This document shows, one piece after another, positions 27,010-35,965 of a stretch of DNA of 64,000 bases. Origin of the DNA: Fischerella sp. CENA71 (lineage in GTDB: Bacteria > Cyanobacteriota > Cyanobacteriia > Cyanobacteriales > Nostocaceae); the NCBI GenBank assembly GCA_024239075.1, contig JANBVI010000088.1:1-64000 (forward strand). The letters are read 5' to 3'. The translations under genes were made by a program, and so were the position numbers. The notes beneath the pieces are model-generated. The model was given only the letters and a program-made list of their open reading frames with translations. It had not been told where the DNA came from and did not search any database. Every line of letters starts with the position of its first letter. Positions within the stretch are counted from its first letter, which is position 1.

Positions 27010-27341
27010 AACTGACATCCCTAAGCGAAATACCACAAGAGCCTGTTTCTCATAATCCTGAAATTAAGAAACAAGTAATGTTGCGGCTCGGTGAATTACC
27101 CGGTTTAACCAACTTTTCCCAAGCACGTTTTACTCCCGGACAAATAGCTTCAGCACACGCACATCATGATATGTGTGAAGTGTTTTTTGTCGAAGCTGGT
27201 TCCGGGATTATTCGTATTAATAATCAGGAATATCCTTTATTGCCAGGGACTTGTGTAGCTGTGGAAAAATCAGAAACACACGAAATTGTCAACAATGGCA
27301 CAACCGAATTAGTTATCACCTACTTTGGTTTGCGAGCCTAG
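27006..27341 (+). CDS. Cupin-domain protein
   Basis: The 111-residue protein is a single conserved cupin barrel: first motif GQIASAHAHHDMCEVFFVEAG (residues 45-65) with three candidate metal-binding His and Glu58, second motif LPGTCVAVEKSETHEIVN (81-98) with His94. The metal set suggests a functional sugar-, small-molecule- or metal-binding domain. Its ATG overlaps the stop of the acyltransferase/phosphotransferase fusion (ATGA), which implies equal and coupled expression. It may sense or process the fusion's substrate. That link is an inference from the overlap. Confidence 0.85.
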   Translation: MKLTSLSEIPQEPVSHNPEIKKQVMLRLGELPGLTNFSQARFTPGQIASAHAHHDMCEVFFVEAGSGIIRINNQEYPLLPGTCVAVEKSETHEIVNNGTTELVITYFGLRA

Positions 27342-27407
27342 AGGGAGGTGGGGAGACACGAAGACGCGGTGATGGGGAGAAGGAGGTGGGGGGACAAGAG
27401 AGAAAAA
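27342..27407. repeat. Purine-rich repeat half-arm
   Basis: GGGAGGTGGGGAGACACGAA-type sequence follows the cupin stop directly. No pyrimidine arm follows, so it is a single arm of the dispersed element. Confidence 0.5.
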
Positions 27408-27432
27408 AGCCCATATACTGTTGGGTAAGTAT

Positions 27433-28608
27433 TTATGGGTCAGTGCTTACGACAACTTTAATTGCTTTTTCAAGACACTGAGTACTACTGTTTGCACATT
27501 CGGGAATTTCAATATCTGGTTGGACTCCTACACCTTCAATGGTATGACCTTTGGGTGAAACTACTTGAAGGGTCGGGACAATGAGAGCAAAGCCTTGCCA
27601 TCTCAGTCTAAAAGCATCGCCCCCAAACAGTGCGCCCATCGTGCGGGTTCCCAGTATTTTGGCAGCACGGTAGTCTTTGATGATTCCTGTGAATAGGTCA
27701 CACGATGAGCCGCACTGACTATCAACTAAAATAAAATGCGGTCTTGGATCTTTTTGGGCTTCCAAGCGAGTGCGCCACTCTACATACGGCTGTTTATTCG
27801 ACAGTTTGATTTCAGCTTCGGCTTGAGCATTAATTGCATCATCAAAATACCCTCGAAAGATATATGGTTGTTTTATTTGCAAGCCTTCACGACTTCTATC
27901 TCTCCAAAGGACTTTGTCAGAACCAACGATGTCTTCGATAAGATAGCTAATGCTCGATCCAGCACCGCCTCCATTTCCACGCAGATCAATGAGAATTACT
28001 TTGGCTTGAGATAGTTGAGCTTTTGCCCGATCAAGTTCAGCTTTGGTAATTTGGGGAATAAGAAAGCTATTGACTCGGAGAATCCCAATTTCGCCTCTAA
28101 TTTCACCTGAAACGGCTGGAGCAGGGGTAGTATTTGGTAAAGGTTTCTGTTCGAGAATGCGAAATAATTTTTGACCCTCAACAGGATCTAACAGTCGCAA
28201 GTGAGAAACTGAGAGTTTCTTCAATTGATTGCTGATATGTGCTGTTAATTCTGATCTTGACCAATTAGGTTTTGTCTCAACTTTGGCTAAAATTTCTCTT
28301 AAATGCTGTTCTCGTTCATCTTTTTTGAATTTTGGGTCAAAAATGTTACTCTCAAGGTTTTGATAAACGTCACGGATAAATAACTTTGCTTCTGAAGAAG
28401 AGATAGTATCTGTACCTTTCAACCTGGAGGATGTGAACCAATCTAGTGAAACATCTTGTTTCTGAGCTTGAGTAACCTTGCTGATACTTCCTTGACTCGA
28501 TTGATGATCAAGTTGGGATTTATTGAACAATTGGCAGCTTGTCACGCTTACAAGTGTAATGATCAACAAGAACTTTGTTAAGTGTTTAGTCTTTGACATA
28601 AACTCCAT
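27433..28608 (-). CDS. S41-family peptidase-like lipoprotein
   Basis: The 391-residue protein has a lipoprotein signal (lipobox VTSC, C25), so it is anchored in an envelope membrane. Residues about 60-170 are a helical cap. The S41 core (about 190-375) shows IGILRVNSFLIP, ILIDLRGNGGGAGSSISYL, the nucleophile region VDSQCGSSCDLFTG, and GTRTMGALFGGD followed by TIEGVGVQPDIEIP. No PDZ domain is evident, unlike CtpA, so it resembles the shorter interphotoreceptor-retinoid-binding-type S41 group. Either of two ATGs (28608 or 28599) may start it. It is convergent with the cupin gene. Confidence 0.78.
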   Translation of the reverse strand: MEFMSKTKHLTKFLLIITLVSVTSCQLFNKSQLDHQSSQGSISKVTQAQKQDVSLDWFTSSRLKGTDTISSSEAKLFIRDVYQNLESNIFDPKFKKDEREQHLREILAKVETKPNWSRSELTAHISNQLKKLSVSHLRLLDPVEGQKLFRILEQKPLPNTTPAPAVSGEIRGEIGILRVNSFLIPQITKAELDRAKAQLSQAKVILIDLRGNGGGAGSSISYLIEDIVGSDKVLWRDRSREGLQIKQPYIFRGYFDDAINAQAEAEIKLSNKQPYVEWRTRLEAQKDPRPHFILVDSQCGSSCDLFTGIIKDYRAAKILGTRTMGALFGGDAFRLRWQGFALIVPTLQVVSPKGHTIEGVGVQPDIEIPECANSSTQCLEKAIKVVVSTDP

Positions 28609-28756
28609 GCTGAAGCTTTGATCGCTTTTGAGAACTAGTTCAACCAGAGAAATCTATTATTAATAAGTTGTCTGGGGCTTGTCTTTCAAATTCCTATGCA
28701 ATTTATAAAAATCTTTTGATTTTACGCTTTGTTATTTCGCCAGTGAGGTCAAATTG

Positions 28757-29638
28757 ATGTCTTCCCAAGCAACCGCTATGTGTCCAGCAGACGTAATCAA
28801 AGAAGAGTGGGTGCTGTCCAGACACATCCTTCAGGCGGGTGGGCTAATTGTGGAACACCAACTTCAGCCGTCCGGGGAGTGTGAAGTATTGTCCGGGCTA
28901 ACTCATAATTTTTTGGTTGTTGAACTAGGGAATGTGAGACGCCAAGTTTTCCGCATCGAGAAGCAAGAGTATGACGGATCTCTACTGCAAGGCGAACTAC
29001 TTCTGATTCCAGCTAAAGCTCCTTTTTTTGGTGCTTGTGAAACTACTGATGAAATTTTGGCATTCTTCATCGATCCAACTTTTCTACATCGAATATCGTT
29101 GGAAGCAAATTGTCCTCACTCTGAGCAAGTTGAACTTCTCAGTGTTATATGCACACGTGATCTGCAAATTGAATCTATTGTGCAGTCTATTCATAATGAA
29201 ATCCAGCAAAACAGATGGGGAAGCAGATTGTATTTAGATTCTTTAGCAAACTTGTTAGTAATTCATCTACTGAGAAACTACACTTCCAGTCCTCTTAAAC
29301 TGCGAGAATACCAAGTAGGGTTAGGTGAATTCAGACTAAAACGCGTACTAGAATATATTAATGCCCATCTTGAACAAGATATTGAGTTAGCTGATCTCGC
29401 TGAAGTCGCAGACTTTAGCCAATGCTACTTTGCTAGTCTTTTTAAGCAATCGATGGGGATAGCTCCTTGGCAGTATGTAGTGCAGCAGCGAGTTGAACTG
29501 GCAAAGAAGTTGTTAAAACAGCGTAATAAATCAATTTCAGAGATAGCATTACAGTGCGGCTTCAACAGTCAGAGTCACTTTACACAGCAATTTCGTAAAA
29601 TGACAGGAGTCACACCTAAGACATATCGAGAATGTTGA
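28757..29638 (+). CDS. AraC-family transcriptional regulator
   Basis: The ATG at 28757 follows GAGG at a good distance; a TTG just before it is less likely. Of 293 residues, the first 170 are a sensor-like cupin-type domain and the last hundred (about 190-292) are the double helix-turn-helix: LADLAEVADFSQCYFASLFKQ with GIAPWQYVVQQRVELAKKLL, then ISEIALQCGFNSQSHFTQQFRKMTGVTPKTYR, the standard AraC ending. It should bind DNA as a ligand-responsive activator. The S41 lipoprotein gene is divergent and shares its promoter region, so it is a possible target. The stop codon lies at the edge of a 21-bp tandem repeat. Confidence 0.9.
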   Translation: MSSQATAMCPADVIKEEWVLSRHILQAGGLIVEHQLQPSGECEVLSGLTHNFLVVELGNVRRQVFRIEKQEYDGSLLQGELLLIPAKAPFFGACETTDEILAFFIDPTFLHRISLEANCPHSEQVELLSVICTRDLQIESIVQSIHNEIQQNRWGSRLYLDSLANLLVIHLLRNYTSSPLKLREYQVGLGEFRLKRVLEYINAHLEQDIELADLAEVADFSQCYFASLFKQSMGIAPWQYVVQQRVELAKKLLKQRNKSISEIALQCGFNSQSHFTQQFRKMTGVTPKTYREC

Positions 29639-29762
29639 GGTTTGAAGTTTGAAGGTTGAGGTTTGAAACTAGAATCTTGAGGTTTGAAACTAGAATTTTG
29701 AGGTTTGAAACTAGAATTTTGAGGTTTGAAACTAGAATTTTGAGGTTTGAAGCTTGACCAAT
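29637..29762. repeat. 21-bp tandem repeat array, about six units
   Basis: The units GAGGTTTGAAACTAGAATTT (plus T) repeat perfectly three times and imperfectly at both ends. The reverse complement matches the units of the array at 38080-38226 at 18 of 20 bases, so one repeat family occurs in two orientations. Confidence 0.9.
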
Positions 29763-29836
29763 AACTAACTGATTTGTTGTTAGTCTAGAAAAACCTGTAT
29801 TAAATTACAGTAATTTTGATCCGAAAGAGGGGAATT

Positions 29837-30064
29837 ATGCCACATACAATTGTTACAGATGTCTGTGAAGGCGTCGCCGATTGCGTAGATGCTTGTCCAG
29901 TTGCTTGCATTCATGATGGCCCAGGCAAAAATGTCAAAGGTACTGATTGGTATTGGATTGACTTCGCTACCTGTATTGACTGCGGTATATGTCTCCAAGT
30001 TTGCCCAGTAGAAGGTGCGATCGTCCCAGAAGAAAGACCCGAATTGCAAAAAACGCCATTATAG
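29837..30064 (+). CDS. Bacterial-type dicluster ferredoxin
   Basis: The ATG at 29837 is preceded by GAGGGG and gives 75 residues. The second motif CIDCGICLQVCP (C46, C49, C52, C56-P) is a canonical 4Fe-4S site. The first (C10, C16, C20-P, C24) has the wider spacing of seven- or eight-iron ferredoxins. The protein is a soluble one-electron carrier. The DWYWIDFATC segment between the clusters is characteristic of the cyanobacterial FdxB-like group. It is alone, between two repeat arrays. A 90-codon frame on the other strand is a shadow. Confidence 0.85.
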   Translation: MPHTIVTDVCEGVADCVDACPVACIHDGPGKNVKGTDWYWIDFATCIDCGICLQVCPVEGAIVPEERPELQKTPL

Positions 30065-30106
30065 TTATTTGTCCTACCCTGCGGGAAGCCGCTTGCGCGT
30101 CTATGT

Positions 30107-30152
30107 CATTCGTCAAGAGTCATTTGTAAATCACAATGACTCTTGACGAATG
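30107..30152. repeat. Long perfect hairpin, 18-bp stem
   Basis: CATTCGTCAAGAGTCATT (30107-30124) pairs perfectly with AATGACTCTTGACGAATG (30135-30152) around a 10-base loop. A CTGCGGGAAGCCGC-type repeat lies directly before it. It could terminate ferredoxin transcription, though no T-run follows. Confidence 0.8.
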
Positions 30153-30176
30153 AACAATAATTCATGACTATTAACC

Positions 30177-30260
30177 AATGACTAATGACTAATGACCAAT
30201 GACCAATGACCAATGACCAATGACTAATGACCAATGACCAATGACTAATGACCAATGACC
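30177..30260. repeat. Heptanucleotide tandem array (AATGACC/AATGACT), 12 units
   Basis: Twelve consecutive 7-base units of the STRR type found in heterocystous cyanobacteria. The last unit contains the ATG used by the following ABC-transporter gene. Confidence 0.92.
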
Positions 30261-30983
30261 ATTGACTACTTACTAGAAGTTGATAATGTCCACGCTGGAT
30301 ATATTAAAGATGTTGATATTCTGCAAGGTGTAAATTTCCGTGTTTCTCCTGGGGAATTAGTTACGGTGATTGGCCCTAATGGTGCAGGAAAATCTACTTT
30401 GGCAAAAACCATTTTTGGGTTGTTGACACCTCATACAGGGACAATCAGTTTTAAAGGAGAAAATATCACTGGCTTAAAATCAAACCAAATTGTGCAGCGA
30501 GGGATGTGTTATGTACCGCAAATCGCCAATGTTTTTCCCTCTTTATCTGTAGAAGAAAATCTAGAAATGGGTGCTTTTGTCCGCGATGTTCATCTTCAAC
30601 CACTCAAAGACAAAATATTTACCATGTTTCCTCGACTGCGCGATCGCCGTCGTCAACGTGCTGGTACACTCTCTGGTGGCGAACGTCAGATGTTAGCAAT
30701 GGGTAAAGCATTAATGTTAGAACCCAGTCTATTACTTTTAGATGAACCTTCTGCCGCCTTATCTCCGATTTTGGTTACTCAAGTATTTGAACAAATTCAA
30801 GAAATTAACCGGGGAGGTACAGCTATTGTCCTAGTCGAACAAAACGCTCGTAAAGCTTTAGAAATGGCTCATCGCGGTTGCGTACTCGAATCTGGACGGG
30901 ATGCAATCACAGGCCCCGGTCAAGAATTATTAAATGACCCTAAAGTCGGAGAATTATATTTAGGAGCAGGAAAAGGACATTGA
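30255..30983 (+). CDS. Branched-chain/neutral amino-acid ABC transporter ATPase (LivF/NatE type)
   Basis: The 242-residue protein is one ABC ATPase: Walker A GPNGAGKST (40-48), Q-loop YVPQIANVFPSLSV, signature LSGGERQ (139-145), Walker B LLLLDEPSAALSP (160-172), H-loop region VLVEQN. The VEQNARKALEMAHRG phrase is typical of LivF-type subunits; in Nostoc such ATPases (NatE) serve neutral amino-acid uptake. Its permease and binding-protein genes are not here. The start codon is inside a heptamer repeat with no ribosome-binding sequence, yet the N-terminus (LLEVDNVHAGYIKDVDILQG) fits the family, so that start is probably right. Confidence 0.88.
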   Translation: MTIDYLLEVDNVHAGYIKDVDILQGVNFRVSPGELVTVIGPNGAGKSTLAKTIFGLLTPHTGTISFKGENITGLKSNQIVQRGMCYVPQIANVFPSLSVEENLEMGAFVRDVHLQPLKDKIFTMFPRLRDRRRQRAGTLSGGERQMLAMGKALMLEPSLLLLDEPSAALSPILVTQVFEQIQEINRGGTAIVLVEQNARKALEMAHRGCVLESGRDAITGPGQELLNDPKVGELYLGAGKGH

Positions 30984-31072
30984 TCTCTTTCGCCAAAATT
31001 CAAAATCGAATGACTTATAACCTACCGCGATCGCATTCTAGGTTGTAAACAATTTGTGAGAATCGCAAAGAT

Positions 31073-31108
31073 AAGATCCCCGACAACTGCGACGAAGTCA
31101 GGGATCTT
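31073..31108. terminator. Hairpin between convergent genes
   Basis: AAGATCCCCGAC (31073-31084) pairs with GTCAGGGATCTT (31097-31108) with one mismatch, between the ABC ATPase and the porin stop. T residues follow on the plus strand only loosely. Confidence 0.65.
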
Positions 31109-31146
31109 GTATCTCACGAATAAATTAGGAAAGCTCTAACAGCTAA

Positions 31147-32775
31147 TTAGAAAGTGAAGGTGGTACGAAGTGTACCGACATAAACTGTCTCGTTGTTGTC
31201 ATTATGCTCAGGATTTAAGATGACCACTAAACCTGGAGTAAAAGCAATATTGTCGTTCAACTGGTAACGATAAAGTGCTTCTATGTGGTAAGAATTGTCA
31301 TCATCTTCACGCGCACTGATGTCATTATCGGTAACTTTAGGTGGTTGACCAAACTGAAAACCAAGTAAGTTACCCTCTTTACCGAAGTCTTTGAAAGCTA
31401 CGTTAGCCATCCAATAGAAAGCATCCGCATTGTCACCTTCATTGGGGCCACTCTTAGCTTCCGCGTTGGTGAAACCAGCCCAACCACCAACAGTCAACTT
31501 AGAACTGGGCTTGAAGTTAACTTCTGCACCATAGTGGTTTGCAGCAGTAGCAACACCGCTACCAAAAGGTTGGTTGGCATTTGCACTACCAGTAGCTCCA
31601 AATAGGCTAACACCGCCAACACTATTTTGATAACTGCGAGCGTAAGTCAGACCAATATTGAATGCTCCATTTGGTTGGTAAGCAAGTTGAGCAAGAGCAG
31701 CATAGTTACCATCAAATAGACCTGCTCCATCAAGAGGGCTACTTGCTACGTTATTATTTCCACCAGCTAGATAACCTACAGATGCGCTGAAAGCAGATCC
31801 TTCAGGCTTGAAATTAACTGTTATACCTGCACCACCGGAACCTTGCCGGTAGATGGGGCTGAAGCGACCATACCGGGAAATCGCACCTTTTCCTGAACTA
31901 GCAAATTCAGAAAAGTTAGGAACGTTTTCGTAGAATTCACCGTTATTGGCGTCTACCTTGATACGAATAGAATCACTGAGGTTAAAAGCGTAGTTGATTT
32001 TATCGATTTGAACGCTGTTGCCAGTATTGTTGTCATAGGCGAGGCGGGCCATGTTAGTACCGGTTGCTGTTCCAAAGTTAGGTACATTGCCAGCTTGTAA
32101 ACGAATTTGCAGTTGGTCTGTACCCACGAAGCTACTGTTCAAACTCAAGCGAACCCGGTCTGAGAAAGTAAAGTTGTCATCTACATCATCGCCAGTACCG
32201 TTAGCTTTCTCGTCTCCAAAAGCTCCACCGAAGTTGAAGATAGCTTCCCCAACTAACTTTGTAGTAGTGGAAAACTGGTTTGCTTCCAACTCAGCAGTGC
32301 GAGCTTCCAAAGCGTCTACACGACCGCGTAAAGTAGCTAGTTCCGCAGAAAACTCTTCTTGCAAACGCTGTAGGGTAGCCAAGTCTTCCTTTGTTACCAA
32401 TTCAGCTGTTGCTGTAGCAATCAGTTCATTAACCCGATCCAAACAAGCATTCAAACCTGCGGCGAATTCATAACGGGTCATGGGACGGTTCCCACGATAA
32501 GTACCGTTGGGATAACCTGCAATACAACCGTAGCGTTCAACTAAAGACTGCAATGCTTGGAATGCCCAGTCTGTAGGCTGTACGTCAGAAAACTGAGAAA
32601 CAGATGTTACTTGGCTCATGCCTTCAGTTGATCCTTGGGATAACTGAGTTACAGAAGTCACATCTTGACTAATTTCTTGGTTTACTTCTGCTGCAAAAGC
32701 ATTATTGGCTGCAAATAATGTAGCAGCAAAAACAAGCGGACTCAGCTTCAGGGCGTTCCAGAATGGTTTTGTCAT
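31147..32775 (-). CDS. SLH-domain outer-membrane porin (OprB/iron-uptake-porin type)
   Basis: The ATG at 32775 gives a protein of about 542 residues with a clean signal peptide (core LSPLVFAATLFAANNAFA, cleavage before AEVNQ). Upstream ATG and TTG codons would only lengthen the signal. The mature N-terminus has one SLH domain (about 60-125; DVQPTDWAFQALQSLVERYG, RPMTRYEFAAGLNACLDRVN) that ties the porin to the cell wall. A coiled coil (about 130-170) follows, then an OprB-type beta barrel to the terminal Phe (TTFTF). These are the major outer-membrane proteins of cyanobacteria, passing small solutes and iron. A Crp-type regulator lies upstream on the same strand. Confidence 0.88.
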   Translation of the reverse strand: MTKPFWNALKLSPLVFAATLFAANNAFAAEVNQEISQDVTSVTQLSQGSTEGMSQVTSVSQFSDVQPTDWAFQALQSLVERYGCIAGYPNGTYRGNRPMTRYEFAAGLNACLDRVNELIATATAELVTKEDLATLQRLQEEFSAELATLRGRVDALEARTAELEANQFSTTTKLVGEAIFNFGGAFGDEKANGTGDDVDDNFTFSDRVRLSLNSSFVGTDQLQIRLQAGNVPNFGTATGTNMARLAYDNNTGNSVQIDKINYAFNLSDSIRIKVDANNGEFYENVPNFSEFASSGKGAISRYGRFSPIYRQGSGGAGITVNFKPEGSAFSASVGYLAGGNNNVASSPLDGAGLFDGNYAALAQLAYQPNGAFNIGLTYARSYQNSVGGVSLFGATGSANANQPFGSGVATAANHYGAEVNFKPSSKLTVGGWAGFTNAEAKSGPNEGDNADAFYWMANVAFKDFGKEGNLLGFQFGQPPKVTDNDISAREDDDNSYHIEALYRYQLNDNIAFTPGLVVILNPEHNDNNETVYVGTLRTTFTF

Positions 32776-32932
32776 TTTGTTTGTCTCACTCACACCTACT
32801 GGCTCAATCATGGTATATTTATTCAAATAAATTTTTAATTAAATTCACTTGAGTTTTGAACCGTGATTTCCAGTAACAATTGTACCAAAAGAGGCGGTGA
32901 TTAACGCAAGTACCCACCGCTATTTTTAATTG

Positions 32933-33538
32933 TTATTTCATTAATGTATTTGGTAAACATAAAATAATTCTGCGTTTGTGACGTAGCAAGCTACCTTCTT
33001 CCTCAAATTGTTGAAGAAGGCGAGTGACTGTCACTCTTGTTGTATTTAACACTTCTGCCATCTCTTGATGAGTAACGTTGAGTTCAATCAGCTTGCCTTG
33101 TTCTACATCCCGGCCAAATTTTTCACTTAGCCAAACTAAAAATTGCCACAAACGTAGAGAAATTGGTTTTCTATGTACAATGCTTAAAAGTTCCTCTGCT
33201 TGTTGAATATGAGTTATCAGAGCATTAACATCTTGATTCCAATGATGTGGGGGTACTACACTCACTTCTACACTGGTTAAACATTCTATTTGATAAGGCT
33301 TGACTTTTGAAAGAGGATGACCAATTAAATCCCCTGGTCCCCAATAGCCCAAAGTAATGAATGTTCCATCTTCGCTCCAAGTCAAGGTACGCACTGCTCC
33401 ACGCTCGATTCGCCACAACACATCATTACGAGCTGGAATCACTTCTTTACGAGTAAAGATTCTTTGGGGTAAATTTGATGATAAGCTAGACTTATATGAT
33501 GTAATTGAATTTTGTGTGCGACTGCTAGAATGAATCAT
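32933..33538 (-). CDS. Crp/Fnr-family transcriptional regulator
   Basis: The ATG at 33538 (MIHSSSRTQN) is preferred; a longer open frame begins at 33616. The 201-residue protein has a cyclic-nucleotide-binding-type barrel (about 25-110; IPARNDVLWRIERGAVRTLT, GYWGPGDLIG) and a C-terminal winged helix (about 150-195) with the recognition helix in THQEMAEVLNTTRVTVTRLLQQFEEEG. The FNR cysteines and the cAMP-binding Arg/Ser set are not obvious, so the ligand is unknown. It precedes the porin gene on the same strand with a 157-bp gap. Control of the porin is possible but not shown. Confidence 0.82.
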   Translation of the reverse strand: MIHSSSRTQNSITSYKSSLSSNLPQRIFTRKEVIPARNDVLWRIERGAVRTLTWSEDGTFITLGYWGPGDLIGHPLSKVKPYQIECLTSVEVSVVPPHHWNQDVNALITHIQQAEELLSIVHRKPISLRLWQFLVWLSEKFGRDVEQGKLIELNVTHQEMAEVLNTTRVTVTRLLQQFEEEGSLLRHKRRIILCLPNTLMK

Positions 33539-34964
33539 TGGTGTTGTTGGGTGTAGGATTATTAGCAACTCGAAGAAATTGGATAGATGACTAAAGCTAG
33601 TCAATTGCTGTGGCATGTTTTATTTGCCACAGGGGTAAATTCGTAGCTAAAGTGATGGAAAGTAAAACTAGTTAGTGTTAAAAAGCATGAATGTAGACCA
33701 AAAGATAGATGTCAGGCGTGGAAAATTTTTGTAAAATCAGAAATACTAGTTGGGCTTGCCAAATAAAATACACATACACTACTCCAGAATTAACTTTTTA
33801 TAATATGGCTTATAACCATGTACTTGGTTCATTAAACATGAATCAGGCATTGTTTTAGGCTGATGTGTCGTATATATTTACAGGCATATATAAAATTTAT
33901 ACAAAGGTTTTTTGGGAAAATTGTACTTTTGTAACTAACCTGTTAGGTTAATTTGATACTTTCAAATTAATGGTTACTACAAAGTTTACTTGTAAAGATG
34001 CAGTCAGATTAATTAAATGTACTGTTAATTGCTTAATTGTTGATTAATTATTATTGCATCTTATATTAACTGAGAATAATTATCAATTAGTTTTGACTAT
34101 AGTAACGATAATAACCACAAATTTGGGAGATACATAACTCATCTTTGTGAACTATTGCGACTAAATGGAAGCTTCACAAGTTTGCAAAGATTCTTCACTT
34201 GTTGTCTTCATTAATAACAAATTAATGACAATTCTCTACTTTCTACAGTTTGTTTGTTAATCAAGATTTCTCGGTTAAGGATTTTTCGTCATAATTTGGG
34301 CCATGTAGAGACGCGCCATGGCGCGTCTCTGGTGGGTTTAAATGTCAATCGATTTGTCTTATCCGAGCAGTATTGGTTTGTTAATAATACTTTTGTACTA
34401 TAGACTTCTCCAAGAGCTTGTATATAAAGAAACATGATTTTTTGGTATTTTGATTTCAAACTAGGAGTTTATAGGCCAATATAGGAGTTTTGTAGGTTGA
34501 AATACAAATTTTTACTTATGTAATGATACGGTAGAATACTCTGCAAAATATGTATTATATTACCTAAATGATTCAGTATTTTTGCATCTTTACTCTCTGC
34601 TATTAACAGCGAAAACTTTTTACGGGTAATAATCATCAGTTTAGTTGATTACACATAAGCCACTGTTTTAGATGGCAAATGTTATTATGTGGTACTTGGT
34701 TAATTTAGTATTCAAAGTTTAAGAACAGGTAAGCTTTACATGAAATGTAAGTTAGATTACAAATCATCTACTGTCTTGGAAGAATTGGTTTAGGCTAAAG
34801 TTATGGTTATTGTTAACTTTGGAAGTATAAGAACTCAAAGTAAGTGTTTGTCATGAATTCTTGATGATTTGGCATTTCCTCAGATAATGAAGCTTTGATT
34901 TGAACATATAAATTAGACAGTCAGGGCCAATATATCAACAAACCGACTGTGTTTATTCCTCTTT
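33539..34964. other. Long AT-rich gene-free region upstream of rsmH
   Basis: About 1.4 kb with no coding frame of note. It holds one perfect palindrome (34307-34330). The sequence GAATAATTATCAATTAG near 34075 loosely resembles a Fur box. The length suggests long leaders or unrecognised small RNAs. Confidence 0.5.
34307..34330. repeat. 24-base perfect palindrome
   Basis: AGAGACGCGCCA is followed immediately by its own reverse complement. This is the GTAGAGACGCG-type cyanobacterial repeat also found at 16141-16168. Confidence 0.85.
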
Positions 34965-35894
34965 ATGCCTATTTCGGCCCCAGTCCATATGAATTCTCCT
35001 TCCACTGAACTGATACATATTGAAGAACCGACTTTTTCTCATATTTCTGTCTTACCTCAAGCAGTGATTGAGGGTTTAGCGGTACGTCCTAGTGGACATT
35101 ATTTAGATGCAACAGTGGGAGGTGGAGGTCACACTCGTTTAATTTTAGAAGCTGCAACCGATGTGCAAGTCACTGCTGTTGACCAAGATGAGGATGCTTT
35201 GACGGCGGCGCAAAAGGAATTAGCTGAGTTTGGAGAACGTGTCACATTCATTCATTGTAATTTTGCTGCTTACGAATTTCCATCTAGTAGTTTCGCTGGT
35301 ATTCTCGCTGATTTGGGAGTGAGTTCTTACCATCTGGACACAGCAAACAGGGGTTTTAGCTTTCGCCATGAAGCTAATTTGGATATGCGAATGAATAAAC
35401 AACAATCTCTAACAGCAGCAGATGTGATTAATGATTGGGATGAAGCTGAATTAGCAGATATTTTTTTTAAATACGGAGAAGAAAGACTCTCACGGCGCAT
35501 TGCTAAACGCATTGTCGAGCAGCGTCCCTTTGAGACGACCACACAGTTAGCAGAGGCGATCGCCTACAGCGTTCCCCCTAAATACCGTTATGGCAGAATT
35601 AACCCTGCAACTCGTGTTTTCCAAGCACTGCGAATTGTGGTCAATGACGAGTTAAAGTCTTTGGAAACTTTGATCGCCAAAGCACCACAGGCGCTTATAC
35701 CTGGTGGCAGAATTGCGATTATCAGTTTTCATAGCTTAGAAGATCGTTTGGTTAAACATGGTCTGAGGAATTCACCCTTGTTAAAAGTTTTGACAAAAAA
35801 ACCAATTACTGCACAAGAAGAAGAAATCATTAATAATCCTCGTTCTCGTTCTGCAAAATTAAGGATTGCTGAGAGGGTGGGGATCGGTGATTAG
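34965..35894 (+). CDS. rsmH: 16S rRNA (cytosine-1402-N4)-methyltransferase
   Basis: RsmH (MraW) methylates the ribosomal P-site base C1402 using S-adenosylmethionine. The 309-residue protein has the family core: [13 protein letters not shown], the SAM-binding [14 protein letters not shown] (residues 48-61), DQDEDAL, the [13 protein letters not shown] motif, [12 protein letters not shown] and [13 protein letters not shown]. It is of normal length. Internal ATG codons make MNSPSTEL (34989) an alternative start. In many bacteria rsmH sits in the dcw cluster next to ftsL; here it is isolated, as is common in cyanobacteria. The stop is followed at once by a purine repeat. Confidence 0.93.
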   Translation: MPISAPVHMNSPSTELIHIEEPTFSHISVLPQAVIEGLAVRPSGHYLDATVGGGGHTRLILEAATDVQVTAVDQDEDALTAAQKELAEFGERVTFIHCNFAAYEFPSSSFAGILADLGVSSYHLDTANRGFSFRHEANLDMRMNKQQSLTAADVINDWDEAELADIFFKYGEERLSRRIAKRIVEQRPFETTTQLAEAIAYSVPPKYRYGRINPATRVFQALRIVVNDELKSLETLIAKAPQALIPGGRIAIISFHSLEDRLVKHGLRNSPLLKVLTKKPITAQEEEIINNPRSRSAKLRIAERVGIGD

Positions 35895-35934
35895 GGATCG
35901 GGGAGCGGGAATCGGGGAGCGGGGAGCGGCTGGG
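35884..35934. repeat. Purine-rich repeat half-arm
   Basis: GGGATCGGGGAGCGGGAATC units follow the rsmH stop. Single-arm copy of the dispersed element. Confidence 0.55.
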
Positions 35935-35965
35935 GTCAATCCAAAATCGATTGACCATTGACCAA

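Noticed and set aside
29637-29762. 21-bp array as CRISPR
   Set aside because: Units are directly adjacent with no unique spacers.
30177-30260. Heptamer array as a CRISPR array
   Set aside because: The units are 7 bases long with no spacers, so this is a simple tandem repeat.
34070-34090. Fur-box-like sequence GAATAATTATCAATTAG
   Set aside because: The match is weak in very AT-rich DNA and no iron gene lies immediately downstream.
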